From Haberlea rhodopensis (Eukaryota > Streptophyta > Magnoliopsida > Lamiales > Gesneriaceae): 64,000 nt of DNA. The notes below the pieces were generated by a model. It searched no databases. It was not told the DNA's origin and saw nothing but the letters and a program-made list of their open reading frames with translations. The translations under genes and the position numbers were made by a program. The stretch is from assembly GCA_907163345.1 (NCBI GenBank), contig CAJQUN010000040.1, positions 1,488,001-1,552,000 on the forward strand. Direction: 5' to 3'. This document shows, one piece after another, positions 1-12,900 of the stretch (position 1 is its first letter; each line of letters opens with the position of its first letter).

Positions 1-3
1 CCA

Positions 4-23
4 GATACGCCACGTGGCGTATC
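4..23. repeat. 20-bp perfect palindrome with G-box core
   Basis: Positions 4-23 read identically on both strands, centred on CACGTG. The next 40 bases repeat the word GTATCC/GATACG several times. The stretch lies at the window edge, so it may be the end of a repeat that starts outside. A G-box in a promoter is possible, but no gene start follows. Confidence 0.5.
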
Positions 24-109
24 CGATACGTATCGGTGCCGTATCCGCGCGTATCCGTATCCCAGAAGTATCCGCTACTTGACCGTGAAATTTTTTGGAG
101 TATCGGTGC

Positions 110-866
110 AACATAGGTGAATGATATATAATTTGGTAGAAAAAGAAATGATTATTAAAGCTACGGATAAATAATCTTGTGTTTGGTGTCTATGATTAAA
201 AAGACATGAAAAAATAGTTATGCGTTTGATGTAGTTGATTAAACATTATATAGATGTAATTATGTGTTACAATAACCGAAATACCCTTAAATGAATTCAC
301 TTATTCCATAGAATATTCCAAATAATTTTATTACACTAATTATGTTATTCTATTAAATATTTATATATAAATTTATTAATGTATTAGCATATTAAATATT
401 TTTAATTAATTCAATTTATTTAAATAATAAATCAATCCTCCCCTAAATAAAAACAGAAACATAAAAATTAAATAATAAAAGTAATAATTTAATTAATTCA
501 ATTAATTAAATTAAATTAAAATAAAAAAATTTGATTTAGTGGAAGTTAATTATTAATAAAATATTATAATGAATCAAACAACATGTATAAATAAATTGTA
601 AAAATTATAATAGATAATATAAAATTAATTTAAAATATAAACTAAAAATGATACAAAATGTAGTAAAGAGCTTTTTGGTATTTGCACACATTATCATGCC
701 TAATGAATTATTAAATCTATGGGGTTTGGAGGGTTTATTTATCAAGCATTATATCACATCATGTGTTTACATGATTACAATGGTTTATTAAAAAACCAAC
801 CAAACAATGAATTGAGAGCTTTCACATTCAACAATCCTACCTAATCACCCGTGCCAAACACACCCC
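110..866 (-). mobile_element. PIF/Harbinger-like non-autonomous element, truncated copy
   Basis: About 130-290 matches, base for base over long runs, the reverse complement of the right part of the element at 21057-22397 (shared words such as CTTGTGTTTGGT, GTTGATTAAACATT and GAAATACCCTT). The end near 866 reads CCAAACACACCCC, the family terminus (GGGG-GTGTTTGG on the other strand). The other end is missing or unrecognisable near 110. The middle is AT-rich filler with no coding potential. Confidence 0.6.
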
Positions 867-1216
867 ATTGTAATAAAGTTTCCTACAGATAAGTAGCTTT
901 TTAAATTTGTGTATCTATCATTTTATTAAAAAAAATCATAACTAAATCAAATATTTGAAAGTGTTTATTTTGTAAAATTAATAATTAACTAATTATTTAG
1001 AAAAATAATTTATAATGAATACATAATATTAATATATATTATATATACACATGTAATGCGTGTGTCATAATGCTAATATATTTTTAAAGTAGTGAGATCT
1101 ATACAAATTGACTTGGTGAAGCTATAATGAAGATTACAAGTATACCCTCGGAAAAAATATATTCAAAGCAAGAAAATCAGAGTAAAAACATTGAAAAAAT
1201 AAATGCACATAGTTTT

Positions 1217-3142
1217 TGTGATATCCGAAAATTAATTGTGTTGATCCCGGAGTGGTTATAATCATTAATGGATTAATTGGAGTAATTGTGAGATAATTAC
1301 GATGTTGAGACTCCTGGGGATTTTAATCCGGTATTGTGTCGTTGGACCCAGAGGTTGAGATTTATCTTCGTATTGATAGTAATTTTATGGTGCTTAGTTG
1401 TGTATGGTGAAGGGTTGGAAATTTAGGGATTTTGGTAAAATTGTTAAAGTAGTATTATTGGTGTTATTATTGAGTTTAACTGGAGTATTTGAAGTTATGA
1501 AGGTGATGGGGTGTTGGTTTTGAATTTGGGGTGAAAAACACCATGAAAGCAAAATATTTTCTGAAAAATCGTAGGTCGATCATGGCTTGGCGCCGATCGA
1601 TCGCGACATTACGCAGAAATTGTAGACGATAAACAGTCTCGGCGATCGATCGCGAAGTATCGGGGATCGATCACCAGAGGTCTGGCGGTCGATCGCGGAG
1701 ACCGGCGATTTATCGCGATGGTGTTTAACTTGGCAGTAGGTTTGCGCGATTGATCGCTGGAAACGACGATCGATCGTGTCTCGAAGTCTTGTGTTTTTTT
1801 CAAAATTTTGTTAAAAGTTGGGGTTTTGTAATTGGGGTTTGTGTAGTAGATTTTCATGGCGAAAAAATTACACTTTGAAACGATGTGGCTTGAATTGAAC
1901 TTTAATAAGATGTACTACTCGTTCGAGTTAATCGGTAACTCATTGAACGCAGGATTAAATGGGATGTCTTGAGTAGTATGCATAGTTCAGTAATTTGATT
2001 AATCATCGTGGTAAGATGATGTATCTGGGGTTGGATACATGCTTGTGCATCTGGTTATGTGCTAATGATTAATTGTGAGTTATTAACTGTGTATAACGAA
2101 TAATTCACTGAATCTCGGGCAAAGGCAAGGATTGGTTCTAGTTATTGGACTATAAAGTATGTGTAACATATGTGCATAATTAGATATATTATTGTCATGT
2201 GCATGAGTAATATATTGTTGTGGCAATGAGTTGGCATTGTTGAGAATTATGTGATGCCGCTATTTAACGAGCAGTGGTTATGATGTTGTCGCTGTTGAGC
2301 GAAAACCGATTATGATGCCGTCACTGCTGAGTGTGCGAGATGATAGAATGTCGCCGTTGTTGAGCGAACAATGGGATACGATGTAATAGAACTGTGACAT
2401 CATTGTTGAGATATATCTGATATCTGTAAATCATTAGTGTAATGATTTAATTATATTCGATTATGAAATTGGCGGTTTGAGTATGAGTAAAGTTAGTCAA
2501 TGTAATGATTAAGTGATTTTGGGATTTTGATGGTTTTGGCTATTATGAGAACATGAACAATGTGGGAGATCCCATATGATGATGATACTATACATGAAGT
2601 ATCTTCTAATTTACAGCATTTTATTCTATAAATTATGAATTGTGATATTGATGTTATGGAGATTGTGTGATTGGTATGCTCACCCCGTGTGGGGGCTGTT
2701 TCTGTTGGAACAGGTAGAACATGTACATCATTTGCTCTGGAGTTGAGTTCGAGTTGTTGATTGGAAATGCTCCCAGGGCGGAGGTACCAATGTCGGTATT
2801 TGATGGTATGTTTATACAATAGATACACAATTACCTATTCAATGCTCGTCTGTGAGCATTCTTATCTGTATATGGATTGTGTAAGGTTTTGAGATTTCTC
2901 TTTTCAGTTATGATTTGCATGCATTTAATTAAGGGGCATGTCATAATGAATGGAGAACATGTTAGTGTATTATGAGGTGTATGTTCATTCTAGTTGAGTT
3001 GTATTTGAGAATTGAACATTAAGTGGATTAATGTCGAAAGTTTTTATAAATGGCATATATGAGGATTCCTCAATGTTATAAAAGCATGCATCATTATTGT
3101 GATAAAACACTAATTGCGGGTTAAGGTAGCGAGGGCCTTACA
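1217..3142 (+). mobile_element. Solo LTR, probably Ty3/gypsy
   Basis: The block begins TGTGATATCCG and ends GGCCTTACA, so it has the TG...CA form of an LTR. It is flanked on both sides by the same five bases, GTTTT (1212-1216 and 3143-3147), a perfect target-site duplication. No coding sequence, primer-binding site or second LTR is present, so this is a solo LTR left by recombination. At 1926 bp it is long, as in many chromovirus-type gypsy elements, and its closing words resemble that group, but the lineage is inferred. From 1570 to 1780 it holds several copies of a CGATCGATCG palindrome. Short reading frames inside it are chance. Confidence 0.8.
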
Positions 3143-3439
3143 GTTTTGTTTCTTGAAGTTCGAATGTAATTCTTCTACATATTTCATTCTTCCTGTCAAT
3201 GGAAGGATTCTACTAGAAAATTTAATTTATACAAACTTATTTTAGCTGAGATCATCTTACGACTAGAACTCTTAGCATCTCAACAGGGCATATTCTTTAC
3301 TGTCTATATGCAAAGATCATTTGTAGATAATATTTCTCACAATTACAGACTTCACTCAACTATTAAGCTCACAAATACAATAAATAGAGAGAACTAAATT
3401 GACAAAAATGATCTCCTAACATATTAAGATAAGTGGTGC

Positions 3440-4225
3440 CTAAGGTTTGAGGTGTGCTCTAATTTCAGCAGAATATCTTTGAAGATCCCCATGGTTTGAA
3501 TCTTCCTTAAAATGGATCGATTCTTGATTGAATTACTTTCTTTGATATTCAAGGAGTTGTATTTATAGTCTTCAACAATGATTTGAATGTTAGACACGAG
3601 AATATGATCGTTAGGAAATATTTTGTATGATTTTTGATAATGCAATGGTCATATTCACGTCCTGGTTTATTTTTTGAGTTTCAACTAGGCACATCACTGA
3701 TCAACCTTGCTGGACCTTGCTGGTCTGTTTCAGTTGTCACGGTTTCTTGACCATATATCTTGATTCATTGATTTGTAGGCAAAGTGGTGAACATAGAAGT
3801 TATAGCGTTTTGTGTAAGCTTTTCAGGATCAAGAATCATGTCCTTTTGATATCCATGTTGGTAGATATAGCCAAAATAGAGTTGGTTCGTCCTAGCTGGT
3901 TGCTCTCAGATTGCATCAGCAAACTTGCATATGATTTTTTTTTTCTCTTGGTTAGCCTTGGAATCAACTCTACTGGGACGTTTGGCAAATTGAGTTGTCT
4001 ATTCAACCGCTTTAGAAGCACGCTACTTGAATGTTCGAGCGACGAGATATCATCAAAAGAGTCAGTTGCACTCGAATTTCTGCGAGGTTGTAATCTTGTT
4101 TTAGCAAGATGGCTAACTTTGCAATTCATCAGATTGTAAAATATCATCTATAATCTGCACACTTGATGAAATATGCTAGCAATACAATAATAAATATTGC
4201 TAACATCAAAATTAGGATTATTCGG
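3440..4225. repeat. Dispersed LTR-like repeat, copy 1
   Basis: This stretch is diverged but clearly homologous, in the same orientation, to 51440-52345. Shared landmarks run in the same order: TTTGAATGTTAGACAC, GATCAACCTT followed by GGACCTTGCTGG, GACTGCATCA-type words, CAAATTGAGTTG, and a final TTTGCACACTT-like word. On the minus strand it ends with a TGTTAGCAATATT word typical of copia LTRs, so it is probably LTR-derived. The open frames at 3717-4147 on both strands belong to this repeat and look non-coding. Confidence 0.6.
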
Positions 4226-4387
4226 GTACATAGAATCATCAATTTGATTTGGTGAAATCATAATAAAAACCACAAGTAATATCCTCACATATTTATTAAA
4301 AGAAATAAAAATAAAACTCAAATATATTTAGCTTTTCAATTACAACCCAAATTATCCTTTTCAATTTACCACCCAAATTAAAATATT

Positions 4388-5205
4388 AAGGGAAAAATGG
4401 GATTCACTTCCGAAGCCAAACATAAATTATGATTCAGTCACATATCAGAAACCTTAGTTTTAGCTCCATGCCCCCAACATGTTTTTTACATTTCAGCTCC
4501 TTAACTTCGAAACCCAAATCATACTTCGCATATCCAATTTGAATGGGTTGGTACTGCCAACAGTGTTTTAATTTGAATGATGTATACCCAAAAACCTTCT
4601 TGTAGTATCCAAAATTATTGTTGACTTCCTTGTTCTAGTCTGATGGAGCGGTTGGGAGCCTAGCTGGAGTGGAACACGTCTCATCTTCTCTGAAGAGACT
4701 TGATATCGAATCGGGCAAGTGTCCAAAATCTTTGTAAAAATTCCCCCCACCCACCTAAAAAAAATTATTGCTCTACCCAAAAATTATAATTTATATATCA
4801 AGTTGAGTCGCTTGGTAATTCTAAGGCGTGCATTGATGTCATACCCATATTGGCCCAAAAGGTTTAACATTTCGTACGTGAAAATTATAATTACATATAT
4901 TTTTTTGGAAAGAATAATTACATATTTATTTCGATTCAATTGATACCTAAAATTCGTACATTTATGTCATAACAATATGTATTTTGTAATTTTCGTGTCT
5001 TACATATATCATAAACAATATATCAAACAAAATTTGATTGACACCCAAAATCCAACGATATATATACCTATTTTACTCCAAAAAGGTCAGTGAGCTACTG
5101 AGCTTAAATGATAAAACATGTAGGGTTAGGAAGCAGAAACTAAGGTTTTTGATATAGGAATAGAAACATAATTTATGTTTGGGCTCAGAAACTGAACTTC
5201 CTTAA
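4388..5205. mobile_element. Long-inverted-repeat transposon relic
   Basis: The arm at about 4399-4476 is the imperfect reverse complement of the arm at about 5120-5198. Both contain ACATAAATTATG/CATAATTTATGT and AAACCTTAGTTT/AAACTAAGGTTT. The arms enclose about 650 bp of non-coding DNA. Arms this long suggest a Mutator-like or other foldback element. No convincing target duplication was found. Confidence 0.55.
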
Positions 5206-6780
5206 AATAATCACCCACTCAAAACCATAACCTGACTTTTATCATATTGGGTCGTTGGATCAAGCGCTTGCAATTTTATTAAAAATTATAGCTGATGGTA
5301 TCGGTGCAACTCAAATCTTTTTAAACCGTACAGCAGTAGAAGCACAACGTTTCGATCGATCACAAAATAAGGACAATTGTTATAACTTAGCCATTAATGT
5401 TGCATATCCAAAGATGCCATTGAGGGCACCCACAACCTAAGCATCATATTGGAGCTTACGTCAGGACAGTATGAGCATGATGTAATGGGAATCCAAAGGT
5501 GGCGTTAAGTGTGGGCAATTTTGGTAATAATTAAGAATGCTGAAGGCAGATTCGCGAACAGTGAAAAGTTAAAAGAAAATTGAGTTAAATCAGGCCATGG
5601 TTGATTGAACTGATTGGACGTTTATCCGAACCAAACCTAACGCTCGTTAACAAAATTGAGTATAATATAATTATGGGATTTACGCATACATTATTCCCTT
5701 TATTTTACTAATATAAGAAAGGCTACTTTTTTCATAAAAACAAGAAATAAGAAAAAAAACTGTGGTAAATAAGCTAGGACATGAATTGAATTCCACATAT
5801 GAATTCAAAACTCTAATTTAGAAAAAATCAATCATTTTCATTTTCATGATACATGTGGAGATATACCTAAATCGATATTGATAGAACGTATCAGCGATAC
5901 ATCTATAACTATTTATAAAGTATGAGGGGTGGAGAACCGACAATTGGTATGACCAATGTTACACCAAAGTTCAATTACCTTTTATGCCCCTTACAATATG
6001 CATGATCGCAATCTTATCAAGTATAATTGCTATAATGCCCCTCATAATATTGATAATGACAGTCTTACCATACTTTATAAATCAATGTTTAATTACATTT
6101 CTTCCCATTGGAATGTTAATAATAACAATCTTACGCTATTTCATAAATAAATCAAACTAATTACAAAACATTGACCACACTCAAAAAAACAAATTGAACG
6201 AACAAATTGACTAAAATATAAAAAACAAATTTAACAAAAAAGTGATTGTAGAAGCGCATTAATCAAACAAAAAAAGACTGCACAAACACGCAACACTTGC
6301 ACGAGAACACTAGTTTCTATTAATAATCTCGACTGAAGTTTGATGTGTAGCTTTCTTCTCATACCGTTTCACGAATTTAGAGGCTACTATCACAATAAAA
6401 AAATGTATTTAATAATTGTCAACTAGTTCATAATCATTTTTTCATATATAATTTTTTTTCCAACTTTAAACAACATTACGTTTTTTTCATCTTCGCTATT
6501 TTAAATATGAAATAAGATTGTTTTTGAGTATAATGACCCACACAATATATATGCATAGGGGAACCACACAGGATATATATACACGTAATATCATATAAAA
6601 TGGAGTGGAACAAATTACCAATCACGTGGGACAACTGATCAGTGTGAGTGAAGTGAATTATTGATAAGGATCGTTTGGGTGATCGAATCACAATGATAAC
6701 TTTACACCTTTCCCTTTATTTATTTATGTTTTTTTAGCATTCCTTTTACTTTATTTTATCTCTACTGTTCCCTCCACAGG
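5206..6780. other. Gene-free stretch upstream of SOG1
   Basis: AT-rich sequence with no reading frame that looks coding. A short tract at 5950-6130 carries repeated words such as ATGCCCCT. The last few hundred bases should hold the SOG1 promoter, but no clear TATA box stands out next to the 5' leader that appears to begin near 6780. Confidence 0.4.
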
Positions 6781-6907
6781 GGCCAAACAATGCATTAAAC
6801 TCTCGTCCGTGTTTCAAAATAAAGCAGAACCACAACAGCGAAACCCAGAAAACCGTCTTTCCAAGAATAAAGACTAGACTTTTTAATCAATCATTTTACT
6901 CCAGTGG

Positions 6908-6939
6908 ATGCCGAAGGACAAACTGGAAAACATCTTCCA
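6908..6939 (+). promoter_or_regulatory. Upstream ATG overlapping the SOG1 start
   Basis: An ATG at 6908 lies 32 bases before the SOG1 ATG, in a different frame. After splicing to exon 2 it would read 37 codons (starting MPKDKLENIFQW) and stop inside exon 2, so it overlaps the true start. If present in the mRNA it would be expected to lower SOG1 translation. The transcription start is unknown. Confidence 0.35.
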
Positions 6940-9900
6940 ATGGCTGGGTAATCTCTTTTTCTGTTGTGGGTGTACCCACATTTGAGTCTATTTCCTGAAG
7001 ATTTTGTTTTTTTAGTGGAATCATTGGTTGATAGATGTGAAAATAGGCATATTATGTTCGTATATGGTTGAGTTTGTAACTTTCATCGGGATTATTGCAG
7101 AGGGTTCCCTTTTTTCTAAGTGGTGCTAAATCCACCGTTTTTACTGTTAAAGAGTTTTTTTACCAACTGTTTGCGTGAAGATTCGATTTTTGTTGACGTT
7201 AGTTGATTCTTGAAGTCAATACTGGGTTGGATTCTTATTTAGTGACAAAAGGGAGTTGTTCGCATTTTGGGTCGGTTTTATTGTTTTGGTTTAATGGAGT
7301 TAAGTGCTGTTGGAAATTTTTGTGGCGTAATGAAATAAATTAAGCAAAATACAAATATACTTAATGAATCGAAATTAAGCAAAGAAAAATTGAACGAACA
7401 AAACGATGGCGAAAATGGAAAAATTCTGGGCTGTATCGCTGGTGGACGCAAATTTTTTTGGAGGGGGGGCAAAAAATTTTAAAATACAAATTTTAGGCAA
7501 AAAAATTTTTTAGGGGTTACAATATAATTTAGAGGGGTTCAATTGTAATTTTTTTTGGGGCAACCCCTTAGTGCATCCGCTCATGAGTAAGGGTGGCGCT
7601 GGGCGCTGGGTCGCTGCCTGTGCAGCGCCCCAGCGCCATTTCGACAGATTTTCTGAATCCATGCACCCTTTGGCGTGCATGTGCGATTTGTTCATGGATT
7701 AATGCCTTCAAAACATGCTTTTCTATCTCACTACTTTGCATTTGGCAAAGTTTTTGCAAGATGATCCGCTTACCATAGGCGATGACGAGACGTATACTAG
7801 CAGGAGGGCCGCTATAGATGCATGGAATCAAAGCGATTTCCTATGCAAGAACTACGTATTGAATGACCTTGACTGATGCACTATACAATGTGTATTGTTA
7901 AGTCCGAACCGCAAAAGAATTATGGAATATGCTTGAAACAAAGTACAAAGCGGAAGATGCCGGTGTTCTTGGATTTCAAAATGTTACTCGAAATCCGTTG
8001 TTAGTCAAGTGCAAGAGAAGTACTCTTACATGAGATTCATGCGGAAGGGATGAGTCTAAGTGAGTCCTTCCAAGTTGCGGCTTTGATTGAGAAACTTCCT
8101 CCGCTGTGGAAAGATTTCAAAAACTATCTAAAACACAAGAGGAAGGAATGAGACTCGAGGACTTGATTGTTCGACTAAGGATTGAATAGGATAATCGCAA
8201 GTCAGAAATCAACATAAATAAAATGAGTGCAAGAGTCAATGTTGTGGAATCGAGCAATCATGGAAAGACGAGAAAGAACCATGATGGCCAACAACAAATG
8301 AACCTTAAAAGGTTCAAGGGAAATTGCTTCATATGTGGAAAACCGAACCACAAAGCAAAGGATTGTCGAGACAAGATAGACAATAAGAAGAAAACTAAGG
8401 ATCAAATCAACGTAACTGAATATGACAAGATGTCAGACGATTTCTCTGATCTAATGCTTATCGCTTGAAATCTTATATTCGACATAGTTGTACTCTCCAT
8501 AAAGAGAGTTGTTAATCACAGTATTCGTCGATTGAAAGCAATGAAGTTTATCATTATACTTATTTATTTGTCTTAGACTAAGTTAACTAAACCGTCATTC
8601 ATTTGTTGGAAAACACACCTCTAGAATTAATTCACATTGATGATTGTGAATTAAAGTTTGTGCAAACTAGAGGTGAGGAAAAAATAATTCGTTACTTCAT
8701 CGATGAGTGCACAATATATTGTTCTGGCTATTTGCTACGAAGCAAAGACGAGACCATAAAAGTATTTAAACACTAGAAGAATGAGGTCGAAGACCAATTA
8801 TGCAATTGAATTTGCAATGTAAAATTTTTGAATTGATTCTATTTGGCTTTTCTAATCATTTTACGCTTAATGTTTGAATTTGCAAGAGAATTAAATCTTG
8901 AATTCATGTTTACTAAGTTTGTATGCTTAAAATGAAAATGATGAATTAATTGCCACAATTGTTCTGACTATGAGATGTTCTCATTTGATTCAATTTGAGT
9001 TGTCTAAGCATTTTATGCTTAAGGTTTGAATTTGCAAGAGAATTACATCTTGAAGTCAAGCCTTCTAAGTTTGTATGCTTGAAATGCAAATTGTAAATCA
9101 AATACGAGAATTTAATTCAAGTTTCAAATTTTGTAAGCAAGTGCGCCTAAATAAAAAATTTGCAAGACATAAACTCTTGAATTTTGATTTCCAAGTTAAT
9201 AACGCTTAGAATTTGAATCATGAAAGTTTGAACACCACTATAATTTTGATAAGTTCGAGATTGCCTTATAATTGTGGGGGGAAGCAATCTTATTGGTCAA
9301 CGGACATTCTAAGTGCTACACTTAGGCAATGACGAAAATCTGTTATGTTTGAGGGATCGGGTTATGGGTCTATGATTAACACCCGTGATTCAGATGGTAT
9401 GTTTGTATTTTTCTTAGATTTCCCAATGGTGTCTTGTGTGATGGAAGCAAAGGGATGAGGGAAGAGAGGGGTGGAAGTCCTCGGCTGGATTTATTAGTAA
9501 TTCAGTAAAAACTTTTTCTTCATTGAATCACCAAAAGTCCTATAAATAACATTAAAAACTCCTAGTTGCTGGAAAATAAAATACTTAACTAGATAAAGAT
9601 AAAAAACCAATCCTAATCTAAACCAAATCATAGATATCAATCTGAAAAATAAAATCCTATCAAAACTTGAGATCATTAGGAGAAAATCTAGGGAATTATA
9701 AAGAGATTGATTTGATCAAATCTTCTTGAATTTTGCCATGAGTAAATCTTCGGTAGATCTTATCTCCAATCTCTTCAGGATTCCTATCTGATTCTATGTG
9801 CTCAGTGTGCGTTACAAAATCCTTGTGATTTGTGGATAAGACGAAAGTCTTCCTACAAATACTTAAAAGTGTTGGGTACTAAAGTAAGTCATAACAATCG

Positions 9901-12900
9901 GCAAAATAATGACATGGAAAATTTTGACAAATTGTGTTGTCAAAAAGATTTGAAGTTAACGAGTGTGACTATTGTGACAAACTGAAGCATATGTAATGGT
10001 ATGCTTGTATATTGACAATATGCTCTTAATGAGAAACAATATAGAGATCATCAAAATGACGAAGAAAATGTTAATGAAACATTTTGACATGACTGAGTGC
10101 AGCAAATGTCATATTTGGAATTAAAAGTTTCCAAGATATCTGAAAGACTAATTCTCATAATTAATTCTAGTTTCAAATTTTTTAAGCCTTTTCTTATAAA
10201 ATTCAAGTTTGCAAGAAATGAAAAATCTTGAACTTGGATTTTGTAAGAATCACCGCGCTTAAAATTTGAATGGTGAATTTAATTTGAAAATGTATAATAG
10301 TTTCGAATTTTGAAAGAAATAATGCTTAAATCCAAGTTTACAAGAATCTAAATCTTGAATTTGGTTTTGTAAGTTTGCAACGCTTGAAATTCGAAACTTA
10401 GGGTATCCTATTGTATTAGAAGGATACATGATGCAAATTTGATATATGATACGAAAGATTCGAAATCCAAAAATGGTTTACCATTAGTTTGGCTGTCGTG
10501 TCATGCAACAATCGATCCACTGATGGGATTGTGGTTATATTTGTTGACAAAGATGCGGAAAAAGCACAATGGCTTCGTAATTACTTGGAAGATATTCCAT
10601 ATTGGACAAATTAGTGTAGGCAATTATGATTCATTGAGAGAATCAGTTGGAACCATGATAAGTTTCGACATATTCGTCGTAGACATAATATTGATAGTTG
10701 ATCTCTAATGGAGTTATTACAATTGATTATGTGAAATCAAAGAATAACTTGGTGGTCTGCTTACAAAAGCATTAAATAGAGATCAAATGTATGAATTATC
10801 AAGAGGAACGGAATTGAAATCTACAACATAAATTTTCATAGTGGTAACCCAACCTTGTTGACTGGAGATTCCAAGATCTTGGTTCATTGGGACAACTAAA
10901 TTATGAAAATTTTAGTCAGAACTCGGGAAATTTCCCAACTCATTCCTACGATGAAGAGTGCTTGCGGACTACCAAAGTAGTGAGGTTAAGTTTGATGCTT
11001 TTTAATGATTCCTATACTTGAAAAAGTGGAATATGGTAGGATACTCTTAATAGGAGATCATTTATGTGTGAGGACGGGCCGCCTCAATGAAACACTTATA
11101 AATCCAAGAGGTGTTCCGTGGCCAAAATGGACACAACCGATAACACCAAAGCAAATGTTGAGAAGTTATTGTGTAGATGCTATTGTCTGGGTTTACACGA
11201 ACTGCCAAAAAGTTCAAGGCATCATGTTCACTTCGTGGCCTAGTAAATCTGATAGTATACTACTAAGGAAGGTTCAAAGCCAAAAGCTACATCTCCCGAT
11301 GCAATAATTTTTCGTGCGAACTCTCTTTCGACATCACGTGCATTCATGCATTAATTTAATTCATGTGGGAGATTGTTGGAAATTTTTGCGGCTTAATGAA
11401 AAAAATTAAGCAAAATACAAAATAGGCTTAATTCCGGGTTGAACAAAGAAAACGAGGGCGAAAACGGAAATTAAGCAAGAAAAGTCGAACAAAGAAAACG
11501 AGGGCAAAAACGGAAAAATTCCGGGTTGTGTCGCTGGCGTCACGGCGCCGGGTGTTGCTGGCACCGAGGAGCCACTGCCTAGGAAATATTTTCCCAGGCA
11601 GTAAGGGTGGTGCTTGGTCGGTGCCCGTGCAGCGCCCCAGCGGCATTTCGACAATTTTTCTGAATGCATGCACCCGTTGGCGTGCATATGCGATTTTTCA
11701 TGGATTAATGCCTTCAAATGGTGTCTTTTGGTGACATCTAATGACCTAGTATATATATAACACCCTAGATTGAATTAACATCAGATTTTCAAATCAAAAA
11801 CACATATTTGTGAGAGAAAAGCAAAGTGCATATTCATACACATTCATATATTGTTCTTAAAAGGGATAGTTTGCAACCTTTGTGGTTGATGTTCTTGTGA
11901 TTTGGTGTGCTACTGTCACAAGAAGAAATCGTTGTATTTTGGAGAGGATTGCCGCATTCCGAAAGCACCGATAGTGGGGCAAATTCCTCTTAAGTACAAA
12001 GTGTATTACACTTGCCGCGACTTGACAAATTTCATCATTTCTTTTCCTAAACCACATAGGATTTCCATACAACGCAAATAACAAGTGCTTCGATCATTGG
12101 TAAATCAAAGTGTATCTCTTTCTCTTTGACGTAACTGGTGATTTTGTTGTATTCAATATCCCTACTTGTTCGTTACGGTATTACTATTTTCTGAAGGAAA
12201 GTTGATTTTCGGAGGGTCGACTATAAAATCTTCAGGTTCCAGCATTGTGGGAATATATTATTTGCTGAGAATTAATGTCAATATGGTGACAATATGGTTT
12301 CGTACTAATTCAAACTCCATCAGCTACAATATCTGCAAAGTTTTATATCCGAAAATACTTTGAACTAGTTTTTCTTTTATAACATTTAGCAGGTTTTATT
12401 TGCCTATATATATATATATATATTTTGGCTATCTTGTGGAGAAAAAGTTTATATCCTAAAGTTATAGTTTTTTACACATCATCAATTTGACATGATTGGA
12501 GGATTATGTTTTAGGTCTATAAGAATTGGTGCCTTTTTTATTCTTGGAATCCCTTTCAAGAACATATACTAAAAACATTTAATTTATATCGAAATAGCTC
12601 AAGGAACTACTTGAATTCGATGAGAGTTGAAAATCTTGAGGAGTTGGTAGGCGTGATATTATTTTATAGATGACTCTCTTGCAAAGAAAATTGAGATTTT
12701 TTAAAATGGCTGTATTATTTGTGGGTTTCTGTAAAAATTAACCGGAGCGTTCAATGTGGGAATGAGGGACTATTTTCTAGGAAACTGTATCAGTGTGATG
12801 GAATCCTTTGTTCAAGATTGTTGTGTTCTTTCAATGACGTCCCTGTAAGTTCTATATCTTTCACATGCTGTTTGGTATCCTGTCTAGTCTACACAGTGTG

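Larger units (their letters stand above)
7308..12083 (+). mobile_element. Decayed Ty1/copia element inside SOG1 intron 1
   Basis: The element begins TGTTGGAAAT at 7308 and ends AATAACA at 12083, flanked by the same five bases AGTGC (7303-7307 and 12084-12088), a clean target duplication. The 3' LTR is 11374-12083, preceded by a purine tract (GTGGGAGAT). The 5' LTR is cut at about 7713, where an internal deletion also removed the primer-binding site. Inside are a gag relic ending in a CCHC zinc knuckle, a long non-coding filler with repeated AATTTGCAAGAG-type words, and the tail of RNase H. No intact protein remains. It lies in the same orientation as the host gene. Confidence 0.85.

Noticed and set aside
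3717..4147. Open frames of 140 and 103 codons on opposite strands
   Set aside because: Both fall inside a dispersed LTR-like repeat whose second copy at 51440-52345 does not keep either frame.
5255..5440. 61-codon frame just right of the inverted-repeat element
   Set aside because: No domain, no start context and no splice partners; chance frame.
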